This document shows, in pieces, positions 32,036 through 45,938 of a stretch of 64,000 nt of DNA (within the stretch, counting starts at the first letter, position 1; every line of letters starts with the position of its first letter). Where the stretch lies: contig CM017568.1 of NCBI GenBank assembly GCA_007844125.1, positions 3,869,882 to 3,933,881 on the forward strand, in the 5' to 3' direction. A program made the position numbers and the translations under genes. Source of the stretch: Sinonovacula constricta (taxonomy: Eukaryota; Mollusca; Bivalvia; Cardiida; Solecurtidae). The notes beneath the pieces are model-generated. The model saw only the letters and a list, made by a program, of their open reading frames with translations, searched no databases and was not told where the DNA came from.

Positions 32036-34057
32036 CGTGTTTACGACCATAAACTACGAAACCTTAGTCAGTGTTCACTGTTCACAAATATGGGACCTTG
32101 TCATCACAATCAAATTTCCTGTTTTCTGCAAAACTATTTTTATAGAAAATGTATGGTAACCGAAAGTTTCCGAATATTTCAAACATGTCAAAGGCAAGAC
32201 TTTGCGGTCAGCAGTTTTCTTTAATCTTAATAGAATGTACATAGTCCAATTACTGCAAAAAAGGTTTTATGTTAAGAAACTGAATCAAATGTTTCCAAAA
32301 ATTGCAAAGCGTTTATGTCAAGAAATGGAGTCGAAGATTTCCGAAGATTGCAAAGACCGAAAGGCTTACTACCACCAGCATCTCAGTTTTACTTGTCGCA
32401 AGGACAGTAGCGCCATTTTTAGTGTCTACTACACCTTTCTCTTTATAATCGTAGGCTCCATCTGAAAAATAAAACAAAGAGTTAATAATTACTATTCATG
32501 GTACTTTCTTGTTTCAGCAAAACTCTCTGCCTCAAGCTTGTCATTAGCAGCAGATACAGCACATTTGTAATAAGGCCAAATGTTGGCAGTAAATTGTTGC
32601 AATGGCCAAAAAAAAATACCTTTATAAACTTACGATACTTTTAACAATACGGTCCTTAATTTGCCGTAGAATAACCCTCAAACCTGGACAAATGTTTTGT
32701 CTTTCAGTTTATATTTGTCCATAGTTCTGCATGGCTTCTTGGACATCAATTGGATATCGACGCTGACTGCAAGATGCAAGTGATAAACTACTTTGACGGT
32801 GACGTTGAAAGTGAGAAAAAAGCAAAAGCCTAAAATCTTATTTAAATATAAATATGTCGATAGGCAAATACATTTTATAAGTCAATATATTTTTACAACA
32901 ATTACACACGGAACTATTTACAGTGAAATCCTGTTCCGCACCAGTGCGAATATTTAGCGTCTAAACTGAAAGTGACAAAACATAGAATCAGTCATCGTCT
33001 ATTTACAAAGATTTACAATGACACAGTCCTTACGTCGGTTACGTTTCGCAATGCTACAGTAACTTAATTCATCGTCTATTAATACTTTACTACAGACAAA
33101 ACATTGATCTTTGCTGTTAATTTATAAGCATTTACATTTGTTTATGCGCCGGGCTTACTGACACAAATCCGAGAGACAATTCGTGACTAAATCAAATCCT
33201 GATTTGTCCTATTCCTTCATATCAACTCGATTTATTCAACTTAAACCTTTTGCCTGTATTTCTCGAAATTGCTTCAATGCGATTTTGGTTTTCACCATAT
33301 CATTACATTTTCTTGAAGACATGGTATTCAAAACTACGTCTGCATAAAATTGCTTAATATCTCGTAAAAATAATAACCGTGATCAAACTTTACATAAATG
33401 GTTATAAGGAGAAAATTGGCGCTTGTGTTTGAATACATACTGTATTGTAAATAAAGAAGTATGCCATGTTAAATTACTATTTTTTGTTTTCATATTCAAT
33501 GTCTGTAACATAAAATTTTACTTAAATTCTAGTTATATCGCGATACCAAAATCTCCCACGGAAGCACCCAAGCACGACATAGACTAATTTATTCTTGGGT
33601 TTCTTTTTGCTTTATACAAATTCTACTTATTCTTATTATTCTTACATTTTGCTTGAATACATGGTGATACAAATACATCTCCATAAAAACAAGGGATTCA
33701 CAGGAGACCACATAGTTCTAGAAACACATAATTACATAATTTTCCTGGGGAGCATGCCCCGGGACCCCCACCCACTAGTGACCATGCGTACACATCATAT
33801 CGTACCTAGCTACGCCCCAAACTGTCATCTGGAAAAGCAATTGACCATAGTAGAGATCAGGCTTGCGTACATAGATATCAGTGCACTTGAGGTATTCTAT
33901 ATATAAAAACAAGAAAAAGCACGGACGTGAGCCATCCCTGGCGTCGTACAGAGCATGTGCTGCAAACAAGAAAATTCGTCAATGGGGTTGACGAAAGTTT
34001 TTTGAAGCTATTATCATATTTTGATATATATTTTTTAAATAAAATATATAATTATAG

Positions 34058-34063
34058 TTTTAT
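34058..34063 (-). promoter_or_regulatory. Candidate polyadenylation signal for the CAP gene
   Basis: AATAAA on the minus strand, about 95 nt past the stop codon at 34158-34160. Position and motif only. Confidence 0.4.
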
Positions 34064-34157
34064 TCTAAAATCTACGGAATGTTTACATTTAAAAGATAAA
34101 TTGTTATGATATTATTACATTCAAATCGTTTTGAACATTTTTACATTTACACCAATA

Positions 34158-34393
34158 TCAATATTCACAAGCTTGATCTTCTTGGTGCTTCAAGACGACG
34201 GTGGTTACTGAAGCACAGCGGAACGTAAAGTGTGAGGACTGTGTCACGTATCTTCTGAGACCATGTAGTAACTTACAGGGACATGCGTTACACGTGCGAG
34301 GACAAGTTTCGGAAAAACTCGCGAATTGCAGACATCCTGGCTTGGAATAAGAGCTGCACATGCTGCTTTCAGTAAGGTTGTCTCTACAGTCAA
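34158..34393 (-). CDS. CAP gene exon 10: ShKT module and C-terminus
   Basis: The acceptor is tccacag; enters in phase 1 and stops at TGA 34160-34158. Six cysteines in ShKT spacing: DCRDN, SSMCSSY, KPGC, ETCPRTCNAC. A 40-residue tail with three more cysteines follows. The ShKT module occurs in many secreted animal enzymes and CAP proteins. Confidence 0.85.
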
Positions 34394-37300
34394 CTGTGGA
34401 TTGAAAATACAAACTGTTTGATCCATTTGACATAATTATTATTACGAAATATCGCATGGATAAAACATGTCATTCGAATGCTTATATGATTAATAATGCC
34501 CATTCGGCTTAATTATAGCAGTTCTCAAACGGGAGCACCCCAAGCCAAACCCACCTTGAAAATTCATGTTTCTAACGCGCTAGAAAATAGTTCTTAGATT
34601 TAATTTGAACTAAGACCGAGTCGAGCATTTAAATCCTGTAGCAGAATAAAATCAATCTGATTATGTGTAACATGTTAAAATATATGTACAGGTGATTATA
34701 TCGTACAATGCAGAACGTTATAAAATACGAATTAAGAAAATAACGTGTACATGGACTGTAACCTGCGTAGTGAGCATAGTGACCAACACTCATTTGAGAG
34801 GCTAAGAAATATTGAGTGGGCGAACCTTACCTCTCGGCCAAAAGCCAAACATGAAAGGTAACTTCCTTTTATACACTTCACATTCATAACTTTAAGTTAA
34901 ATCATAAAGAATACATAATGGACGTAATTTAATGCCCGAAACATACCCAGGTAAATAGAATGTACGTAAACTTTCATTTAAAAAGTAGACGTAAAAACTC
35001 ACAAGTTTGTATCTATGATTTAAATAAGTAGGCTAACTAGATCCGTAAAAAGACGGATCTCCCCTTATATTGCCTTGTACTAATATCACATAAAGTATTA
35101 ACTAATTAATCCCAAACGATAGTTGCATTAAAATATCCTGTCCTAATTTTTCGAAATGTATCGGATTGATGTCGAATTTGTAAAAAGACGCGATTGTTTC
35201 TTTACGACAATCAAATAAAAATGAGAAAAGGTAAGGCTTCATACAATTTTCCCAAACTGCTTGATATTTAACATGTTTAAAAAATTTAGAAAAAAAAGAT
35301 ATATTCATCACATAAGCTTAAAACATGTCGTTTAGCTAGCGAATAATATGACTTCATTACAGCAAATCTGGGATAAAACAAACAAAGGTTTATTTTGACT
35401 TAGGGAAGAAATGTGGTGCGGGTTTTTTCCCACATTTTTAATGGAAACTAAGATTATATAAGCGTCTCCGTTTTAGATGTATTTCCTTTTTTTTATTTAC
35501 CGAGTGTTTTGGCCTGTTTAATAATTGTAAAGAAATATCGATTTATTAAAAATGTGGATACTTCTCTCATAAGTGTATTTATAGGATAACAGCAAACCGG
35601 AAGTCGAAAGTGAAAGTGAAAAATGCATTTTACTTTTTAGTATACACTTATTTCAAAACTAATAATTACAAATTGCATAATTTTACAATGAGGATACAAT
35701 GATTGGTATTTGCCGGCTTTTTTTTTTTTTTTGCCGATACTGTGCAGCGATTTTTCTACCTCTTATGAGGTGCTCAGGGACTGAACCAGGTCGGTCCATA
35801 ATACTGACACCGACGAGAAGGCGTAATGCTGTCCCCTTTGCCCTGAGCGTAAGTATGGAAGCCACTTATACCAACTAATACCAACTTTAAATTCTTTGGT
35901 TTGGCCCGGCTGGGGATTGAACCCGCGACCCACAAGAAAAGTCTTGCCCCGTCCGGACCCACTCGGTGAGGGGCTGGGGAGTTACAAGTCGGCGACTCTA
36001 ACGGCTCATACGTTTGCAGTGAGTTCTATGGGGATGGGGGCTCGCAGGTTCAATCTACAGCCGTAACTGTTTTGTAAAGGTGTAGTGTACACGTAAGATA
36101 GGGGTGAAAAAGTCCGACTTACGCTGACATGTGTTGGGGATATGGAACGATTGGGAACAAGTGCATGAGCAGTCGGCCAGGTTAAGTGTCCCTCCGTTTA
36201 AACACGCTTTACCGCCACAGTCTGACAAGACATGAATGAACAAAATCATCATCACCATCATCTTTATCCATCATCATCTTTATCATCATTATCATAATCA
36301 TCATCATCATCATCATCAACAACAACAATAACAACATCTTTTCATTTTCATCGTCGTAGACATCATTATAATGGTTGCTGTTGTCATCGTCGTACTCTTT
36401 TTCATGACCACTGAAGTTATTACCATCGTTCATCGCTTTTTAAACTGTCGTTGTCATCGTCGTCGCCGTTATTATCATCATCAGTAGCAGCAGCGGCTAT
36501 AGAATCAGACGCAGCAGCAGCAGCATCAACGACAAAAAACAACAGCAACGTCGTCGTTGATTCATCATTATCAGCTTCATTAGTAGCGGAGCATCAGCTG
36601 CTGCAGCAGCATCTTATTTTGTGTTTATCGTCATAATCGCCATTTTCAATCTCAAACTCGTATTTATTCTCATGTAAGAGTTTATGTCTGCAATTTACCA
36701 ACGAATTGAACAAGCGCATTCACAGCAACAGATATAAACGCTTTATAATAATAACCACAAAAATGAAAGCTGGCTGGACTGTTAATATTGATTCGTTGTT
36801 CAATTTAATGAAGACAACTGTTAACTTTCCAAAGTTGCATGGTCCCAATTCAGCGTTAGCACATGACGGACATGACCACACGATCGGTGCTGCATACTTG
36901 AACTTTGTTGCGTCGTCATTATCTGTGTACTGCACATGACTGACGTAAACAAATGTACTGCATATGGCTGACGAATACAAATGTACTGTACATGATTGAC
37001 GTATATACATTTGTACTGTATATGATTTGACGACAACAAATGTACTGTATTTGATTAACGTAAACAAATGTACTGTATATGATTGACGCATACAATGTAC
37101 TTTACATTATTGACGTATACGAATGAACTCCAATTATTGACGTAAACAAATGTACTATATGTGATTGACGTATAAAATTTACTGTACATTATTGACGTAA
37201 ACAAATGTACTGTACATTATTGACGTATACAAATGTACTGTTTATTATTGACGTATTCAAAGTACTGTACATGATTGACGTATATACATACGTACTGTAC

Positions 37301-40300
37301 ATTACTTTACGTTATTGGTCCCATAAAAAGCACCTGCCACGGCCTGCTTTAAAACAGTGTCTATATCAATTCCACTTTTTCGGCCCCGGCCGAAAAGTGA
37401 TATTGATATATAAAGCCCGCGTTTGAAGTAATTTGATACTTTCGCCCTTCCATTAAGGCAAAAATAATAGAGATTTCAGCAAGAAGCTCTGGGAAATCGC
37501 AGTCATTTTTTAACTCTGTCCATTTGTAGAAGCCGACAGGTTACATAAATTTAGTAAACAAAATATTCTCAGTTTTCAGACATTCACGGCATGAATTGAT
37601 AGTGATTAACCGAATGTGTTATTTTACAACTTGTAGATTTCTCAAAAACACAAACAAGCATTTCCTGATTATTGCAAAAACTAAGTATTAAATGTGAAAT
37701 GTAATAAGTACGTGTAGTTATTTAATAAAATTGTCAATAAATAATTGATTTGATATTGGCCCTGTTATTTGTCCTCATGTCAGTCGTATTGGCCCTCGGA
37801 CAAATAACAGGGCCAATATCAAATCACTTATTTATTAACATATAGTACTGTACATGTTAGACGTATACACATATGTCCTGCATATGATTGACGTATATAC
37901 AAATATGCTGCAGATGATTGACGTATATACAAATATGCTGTAGATAATTGACGTATACAAATATGCTGTAAATGATTGACGTACGAGTATATACAAATAT
38001 GCTGTAGATAATTGACGTATATACAAATATGCTGTAGATGATTGACGTATATACAAATATGCTGTAGATGATTGACGTATATACAAATGTGCTGTAGATG
38101 ATTGACGTACATACAAATATGCTGTAGATGATTGACGTACATACAAATATGCTGTAGATGATTGACGTATATACAAATATGCTGTAGATGATTGACGTAT
38201 ACAAATATGCTGTAGATGATTGACGTATATACAAATATGCTGTAGATGATTGACGTATATACAAATATGCTGTAGATGATTGACGTATATACAAATATGC
38301 TGTAGATGATTGACGTATATACAAATATGCTGTAGATGATTGACGTATATACAAATATGCTGTAGATGATTGACGTATATACAAATATGCTGTAGATGAT
38401 TGACGTATATACAAATATGCTGTAGATGATTGACGTATATACAAATATGCTGCAGATGATTGACGTATATACAAATATGCTGTAGATTATTGACGTATAT
38501 ACAAATATGCTGTAGATGATTGACGTATATACAAATATGCTGTAGATAATTGACGTATATACAAATATGCTGTAGATGATTGACGTATAGAAATGTGCTG
38601 TAGATGATTGACGTATATACAAATTTGCTGTAGATGATTGACGTATATACAAATTTGCTGTAGATAATTGACGTATATACAAATATGCTGTAGATGATTG
38701 ACGTATATACAAATTTGCTGTAGATGATTGACGTATATACAAATATGCTGTAGATAATCGACGTATATACAAATATGCTGTAGATGATTGACGTATACAA
38801 ATATGCTGTAGATGATTGACGTATATACAAATATGCTGTAGATAATTGACGTATATACAAATATGCTGTAGATGATTGACGTATAGAAATGTGCTGTAGA
38901 TGATTGACGTATAGAAATATGCTGTAGATGATTGACGTATACAAATATGCTGTAGATAATCGACGTATATACAAATATGCTGTAGATAATTGACGTATAT
39001 ACAAATATGCTGTAGATGATTGACGTATAGAAATATGCTGTAGATGATTGACGTATACAAATATGCTGTAGATAATCGACGTATATACAAATATGCTGTA
39101 GATAATTGACGTATATACAAATATGCTGTAGATGATTGACGTATAGAAATGTGCTGTAGATGATTGACGTATATACAAATTTGCTGTAGATGATTGACGT
39201 ATATACAAATATGCTGTAGATAATTGACGTATATACAAATATGCTGTAGATGATTGACGTATATACAAATTTGCTGTAGATGATTGACGTATATACAAAT
39301 ATGCTGTAGATAATCGACGTATATACAAATATGCTGTAGATGATTGACGTATACAAATATGCTGTAGATGATTGACGTATATACAAATATGCTGTAGATG
39401 ATTGACGTATATACAAATATGCTGTAGATGATTGACGTATATACAAATATGCTGTAGATAATTGACGTATATACAAATATGCTGTAGATGATTGACGTAT
39501 ACAAATATGCTGTAGATGATTGACGTATATACAAATATGCTGTAGATGATTGACGTATAGAAATGTGCTGTAGATGATTGACGTATATACAAATATGCTG
39601 TAGATGATTGACGTATATACAAATATGCTGTAGATGATTGACGTATAGAAATGTGCTGTAGATGATTGACGTATATACAAATATGCTGTAGATGATTGAC
39701 GTATACAAATATGCTGTAGATGATTGACGTATATACAAATATGCTGTAGATGATTGACGTATACAAATATGCTGTAGATGATTGACGTATATACAAATAT
39801 GCTGTAGATAATCGACGTATATACAAATATGCTGTAGATGATTGACGTATATACAAATATGCTGTAGATGATTGACGTATATACAAATATGCTGTAGATG
39901 ATTGACGTATACAAATATGCTGTAGATGATTGACGTATATACAAATATGCTGTAGATGATTGACGTATATACAAATATGCTGTAGATGATTGACGTATAT
40001 ACAAATATGCTGTAGATGATTGACGTATACAAATATGCTGTAGATGATTGACGTATATACAAATATGCTGTAGATGATTGACGTATAGAAATGTGCTGTA
40101 GATGATTGACGTATATACAAATATGCTGTAGATGATTGACGTATATACAAATATGCTGTAGATGATTGACGTATAGAAATGTGCTGTAGATGATTGACGT
40201 ATATACAAATTTGCTGTAGATGATTGACGTATATACAAATATGCTGTAGATGATTGACGTATACAAATATGCTGTAGATGATTGACGTATAGAAATTTGC

Positions 40301-43300
40301 TGTAGATGATTGACGTATATACAAATATGCTGTAGATGATTGACGTATAGAAATGTGCTGTAGATGATTGACGTATATACAAATTTGCTGTAGATGATTG
40401 ACGTATATACAAATATGCTGTAGATGATTGACGTATAGAAATGTGCTGTAGATGATTGACGTATATACAAATATGCTGTAGATGATTGACGTATACAAAT
40501 GTAGCATGCGTAGTTTGGCGCTAATTATTTGAGCTTTAATGACTGATGTACTGTCAACTGTTGGAACGCGTTTTATTCTTAAGACGATACAGTATTTTAA
40601 CGCACATTGAATGTAGTAATGAGAGGTAATATTTATATCCTTTAGTCATTATGATTTCAAGTTAAAGACTATAAAAATGGCAAATATAACAAAATCTGAC
40701 AAAGCAAAGATATGATAAAGAGTTAATATATTAGAATATTTACCGCACAGTTTATCGCTACAATGTCCTGTACAATCTCTGCATGATTGTCCAGATTTGT
40801 ATGGCATGTTGATTTGGTTCGCCCCAATGTTCCCACTAAATTACATTTCAAGTAAAAATAAAAAGATTTATTCTAAAATCAATGTTGCTCAAATAATTTA
40901 TAAGATGTTATAAAGTTTGAACTTAAATGGATCATAAAAATCACATTTAACTTTAAATAAGAAACACTTTAAACAATAATTGAGTAAGATAGAAACACTG
41001 ATTCTTTATTTATGGTAGAAAATTGGACAAACAACAAATTTGAAAGTATGTAAATTAATTCATCTTTATTACAAATATGCCCTCTTTTTTAAAAAAAAAA
41101 AGAAAAAAAAGCTTGGTGTAGATAAACGTTAAGGCGCCTTTAAAGGCATAATATAAATAATGATATTGTTCAATTATCGAAAGTATGTCAACAAAAACAT
41201 TTGTCTTACTTCAGTACATGTGTACAGTACTGTACATGTGTATAGATGGGTACATGTGTACTGTAAGGTGAGTTAGGTGTACAGTTGGGTACATGTGTAC
41301 AGTTCGGTACATGTGTATAGATGGGTACATGTGTACAGTGAGGTGAGTTAGGTGTAAAGTTGGGTACATGTGTACAGTTGGATGCATGTGTATAGATGGG
41401 TACATGTGTACAGTTCGGTACATGTGTATAGATGGGTACATGTGTACAGTGAGGTGAGTTAGGTGTAAAGTTGGGTACATGTGTACTGTAAGGTGAGTTA
41501 GGTGTACAGTTGGGTACATGTGTACAGTTCGGTACATGTGTATAGATGGGTACATGTGTACAGTGAGGTGAGTTAGGTGTACAGTTGGGTACATGTGTAC
41601 AGTGAGGTACATGTGTATAGATGGGTACATGTGTACAGTTCGGTACATGTGTATAGATGGGTACATGTGTACAGTGAGGTGAGTTAGGTGTAAAGTTGGG
41701 TACATGTGTACAGTTGGATGCATGTGTACAGTTGAATGCATGTGTACAGTTGGGTACATGTGCACAGTTGGGTACATGTGTACAGTTGAATGCATGTGTA
41801 CAGTTGGGTACATGTGTACAGTTGGGTACATGTGTACAGTTGGGTACATGTGTACTGTTGGGTACATGTGTACAGTTGAATGCATGTGTACAGTTGGGTA
41901 CATGTGTACAGTTGGGTACATGTGTACAGTTGGGTACATGTGTACAGTTGGGTACATGTGTACAGTTGGGTACATGTGTACAGTTGGGTACATGTGTACA
42001 GTTGAATGCATGTGTACAGTTGGGTACATATGTACAGTTGGGTACATGTGTACAGTTGGGTACATGTGTACAGTTGGGTACTTGTGTACAGTTGGGTACA
42101 TGTGTACAGTTGGGTACATGTGTACAGTTGGGTACATGTGTACAGTTGGGTACATGTGTACAGTTGGGTACATGTGTACAGTTGGGTACATGTGTACAGT
42201 TGGGTACTTGTGTACAGTTGGGTACATAAGTACAGTTGGGTACATGTGTACAGTTGGGTACATGTGTACAGTTGGGTACATGTGTACAGTTGGGTACATG
42301 TGTACAGTTGGGTACATGTGTACAGTTGGGTACATGTGTACAGTTGAATGCATGTGTACAGTTGGGTACATGTGTACAGTTGGGTACATGTGTACAGTTG
42401 GGTACATGTGTACAGTTGGGTACATGTACACAGTTGGGTACATGTGTACAGTTGAATGCATGCGCACAGTTGGGTACATGTGTACAGTTGAATGCATGCG
42501 CACAGTTGGGTACATGTGTACAGTTGAATGCATGCGCACAGTTGGGTACATGTGTACAGTTGAATGCATGTGTACAGTTGGGTACATGTGTACAGTTGAA
42601 TGCATGCGCACAGTTGGGTACATGTGTACAGTTGGGTACATGTACACAGTTGGGTACATGTGTACAGTTGAATGCATGTGTACAGTTGGGTACATGTGTA
42701 CAGTTGAATGCATGCGCACAGTTGGGTACATGTGTACAGTTGGGTACATGTGCACAGTAAGATGTATAGTTGGGTACATGTGTACAGTTGGATGCATGTG
42801 TACAGTTGAATGCATGTGTACAGTTGGGTACATGTGTACAGTTGAATGCATGTGTACATTTGGATACATGTGTACAGTTGGGTACATGTGCACAGTTGGG
42901 TACATGTGCACAGTTGGGTACATGTGTACAGATGGATGCATGTGTACAGTTGGGTACATGTGTACAGTTGAATGCATGTGTACATTTGGATACATGTGTA
43001 CAGTTGGGTACATGTGCACAGTTGGGTACATGTGCACAGTTGGGTACATGTGTACAGATGGATGCATGTGTACAGTTGGGTACATGTGTACAGTTGAATG
43101 CATGTGTACAGTTGGGTACATGTGTACATTTGGATGCATGTGTACAGTTGGGTACATGTGTACAGTTGGGTACATGTGCACAGTTGGGTACATGTGTACA
43201 GTTGGATGCATGTGTACAGTTGGGTACATGTGTACATTTGGATGCATGTGTACAGTTGGGTACATGTGCACAGTTGGGTACATGTGTACAGTTGGATGCA

Positions 43301-45882
43301 TGTGCACAGTTGGGTACATGTGTACAGTTGAATGCATGTGTACAGTTGGATGCATGTGCACAGTTGGGTACATGTGTACAGTTGGGTGAATGTGTACAGT
43401 TGGGTACATGTGCACAATTGGGTATTGTTAGAAGAAAAGTTGGGTGCATGGGTATAGTTGGGTACATGTGTACAGTTGGGTACATGTGTACAGTTGGGTA
43501 CATGTGTACAGTTGGGTACATGTGTACAGTTGGGTACATGTGTACAGTTAGGTACATAAGTACAGTTGGGTACATGTGTACAGCTGGGTACATGTGTACA
43601 GTTGGGTACTTGTGTACAGTTGGGTACATCTGTACAGTTGGGTACTTGTGTACAGTTGGGTACAAGTGTACAGTTGGGTACATGTGTACAGTTGGGTACA
43701 TCTGTACAGTTGGGTACATATGTACAGTTGGGTGCATGTGTACAGTTGGGTACATGTGTACAGTTGGGTACATGTGTACAGTTGGGTACATCTGTACAGT
43801 TGGGTACATATGTACAGTTGGGTGCATGTGTACAGTTGGGTACATCTGTACAGTTGGGTACTTGTGTACAGTTGGGTACATGTGTACAGTTGGGTACATG
43901 TGTACAGTTGGGTACATCTGTACAGTTGGGTACATATGTACAGTTGGGTACATGTGTACAGTTGGGTACCTTTGTATAGATGGGTACATGTGTACAGTTG
44001 GGTACATATGTACAGTTGGGTACCTTTGTATAGTTGGGTACCTTTGTATAGTTGGGTACATGTGTATAGTTGGGTACATGTGTACAGCACGGTACATCCG
44101 TACAGTTGGGTACATGTGTACAGTTGAGTGCATGTGTACAGTTGGGTACATGTGTACAGTTGGGTACCTTTGTACAGTTGGGTACATGTGTACAGTTGGG
44201 TACATGTGTACAGTTGGGTACTTGTGTACAGTTGGGTACATATGTACAGTTGGGTACTTGTGTACAGTTGGGTACATGTGTACAGTTGGGTACTTGTGTA
44301 CAGTTGGGTACATGTGTACAGTTGGGTACATGTGTACAGTTGGGTACATGTGTACAGTTGGGTACATGTGTACAGTTGGGTACATGTGTACAGTTGGGTA
44401 CTTGTGTACAGTTGGGTACTTGTGTACAGTTGGGTACATGTGTACAGTTGGGTACTTGTGTACAGTTGGGTACATGTGTACAGTTGGGTACTTGTGTACA
44501 GTTGGGTACTTGTGTACAGTTGGGTACATGTGTACAGTTGGGTACTTGTGTACTGTTGGGTACATGTGTACAGTTGGGTACATGTGTACAGTTGGGTACA
44601 TGTGTACAGTTGGGTACTTGTGTACAGTTGGGTACATGTGTACTGTTGGGTACATGTGTACAGTTGGGTACTTGTGTACAGTTGGGTACTTGTGTACAGT
44701 TGGGTACATGTGTACAGTTGGGTACTTGTGTACTGTTGGGTACATGTGTACAGTTGGGTACTTGTGTACAGTTGGGTACTTGTGTACAGTTGGGTACATG
44801 TGTACAGTTGGGTACTTGTGTACTGTTGGGTACATGTGTACAGTTGGGTACATGTGTACAGTTGGGTACATGTGTACAGTTGGGTACAGGTGTACAGTTG
44901 GGTACATGTGTACAGTTGGGTACATGTGTACAGTTGGGTACATGTGTACAGTTGGGTACATGTGTACAGTTGGGTACATGTGTACAGTTGAGTGCATGTG
45001 TACAGTTGGGTACATGTTTACAGTTGGGTACCTTTGTACAGTTGGGTACATATGTACAGTTGGGTACTTGTGTACAGTTGGGTACATGTGTACATTTGGT
45101 TACATCTGTACAGTTGAGTACATGTGTACAGTTGGGTACATGTGTACAGTTGGGTACTTGTGTACAGTTGGGTACATGTGTACAGTTGGGTACATGTGTA
45201 CAGTTGGGTACATGTGTACAGTTGGGTACATGGTACAGTTGGGTACATATGTACAGTTGGGTACATGTGTACAGTTGGGTACATGTGTACAGTTGGGTAC
45301 TTGTGTACAGTTGGGTACATGTGTACAGTTGGGTACATGTGTACAGTTGGGTACATGTGTATAGTTGGGTACATGTGTACAGTTGGGTACATGTGTACAG
45401 TTGGGTACTTGTGTACTGTTGGGTGCATGTGTACAGTTGGATACTTGTGTACAGTTGGGTACATATGTACAGTTGGATACATGTGTACAGTTGGGTACAT
45501 GTGTACAGTTGGGTACATGTGTACAGTTGGGTACATATGTACAGTTGGGTACATGTGTACAGTTGGGTACATGTGTACAGTTGGGTACTTGTGTACAGTT
45601 GGGTACATATGTACAGTTGGGTACATACGAGTAAACAAAAACTCTTTAAAATATTAAAGCTGCAAAATACACGCATTGTGTAATCTCTTCAGTTTAGCTT
45701 GTTTAAGCAATTAGATCAAGCATTACATTTGTCTGTCTTAAGACGAAATATAGCGTGTGTTTTTTCTCTTAAATAGTATGCTCACAACAATTATCACATA
45801 TGTTTTTAAAGTCCACAAAATAGAAACATACACATAGTATGCATATTGCAATATATTATTATTACTATTACTATTACTATTA

Positions 45883-45938
<56 letters not shown>

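Larger units (their letters stand above)
29240..34157. other. Intergenic region between two convergent genes
   Basis: No exon or RNA gene recognised. A possible dispersed-repeat stretch lies at about 30090-30440 (phrases like 'caaacttgaacatc', 'gggtgtgtcccacagacaacc', 'aaggttatggtcat'). The motif ttgtctccctta/t recurs at about 30772, 30802 and 31071. A segment at 33740-33820 with 'tggggagcatgccccgggacccccac' resembles the end of an interspersed element. Confidence 0.4.

Noticed and set aside
31769..32224. Arg/Glu-rich and Ser/Leu-rich frames
   Set aside because: Translation of the (CT)n/(CA)n microsatellite.
35690..36045. A functional tRNA gene
   Set aside because: There is only a B-box-like segment and a degenerate A box, no cloverleaf can be drawn, and an A-rich tail follows. 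A SINE remnant fits better.
37850..40498. CRISPR-like regular array
   Set aside because: The units are head-to-tail with no unique spacers, and the surroundings are eukaryotic introns.
37828..40507. Minus-strand open frames of 640-890 codons rich in Tyr/Ile/Val/His
   Set aside because: They are the phases of the 30-bp minisatellite. They overlap each other, have no unique domain and lie wholly in a CAP gene intron.
41206..45683. Open frames up to 1,330 codons on both strands (Met-Tyr-Pro-Thr-Val-His, Cys-Thr-Val-Gly-Tyr and similar repeats)
   Set aside because: All six frames are open because the 18-bp unit is stop-free. No start context, splice logic or non-repeat termini.
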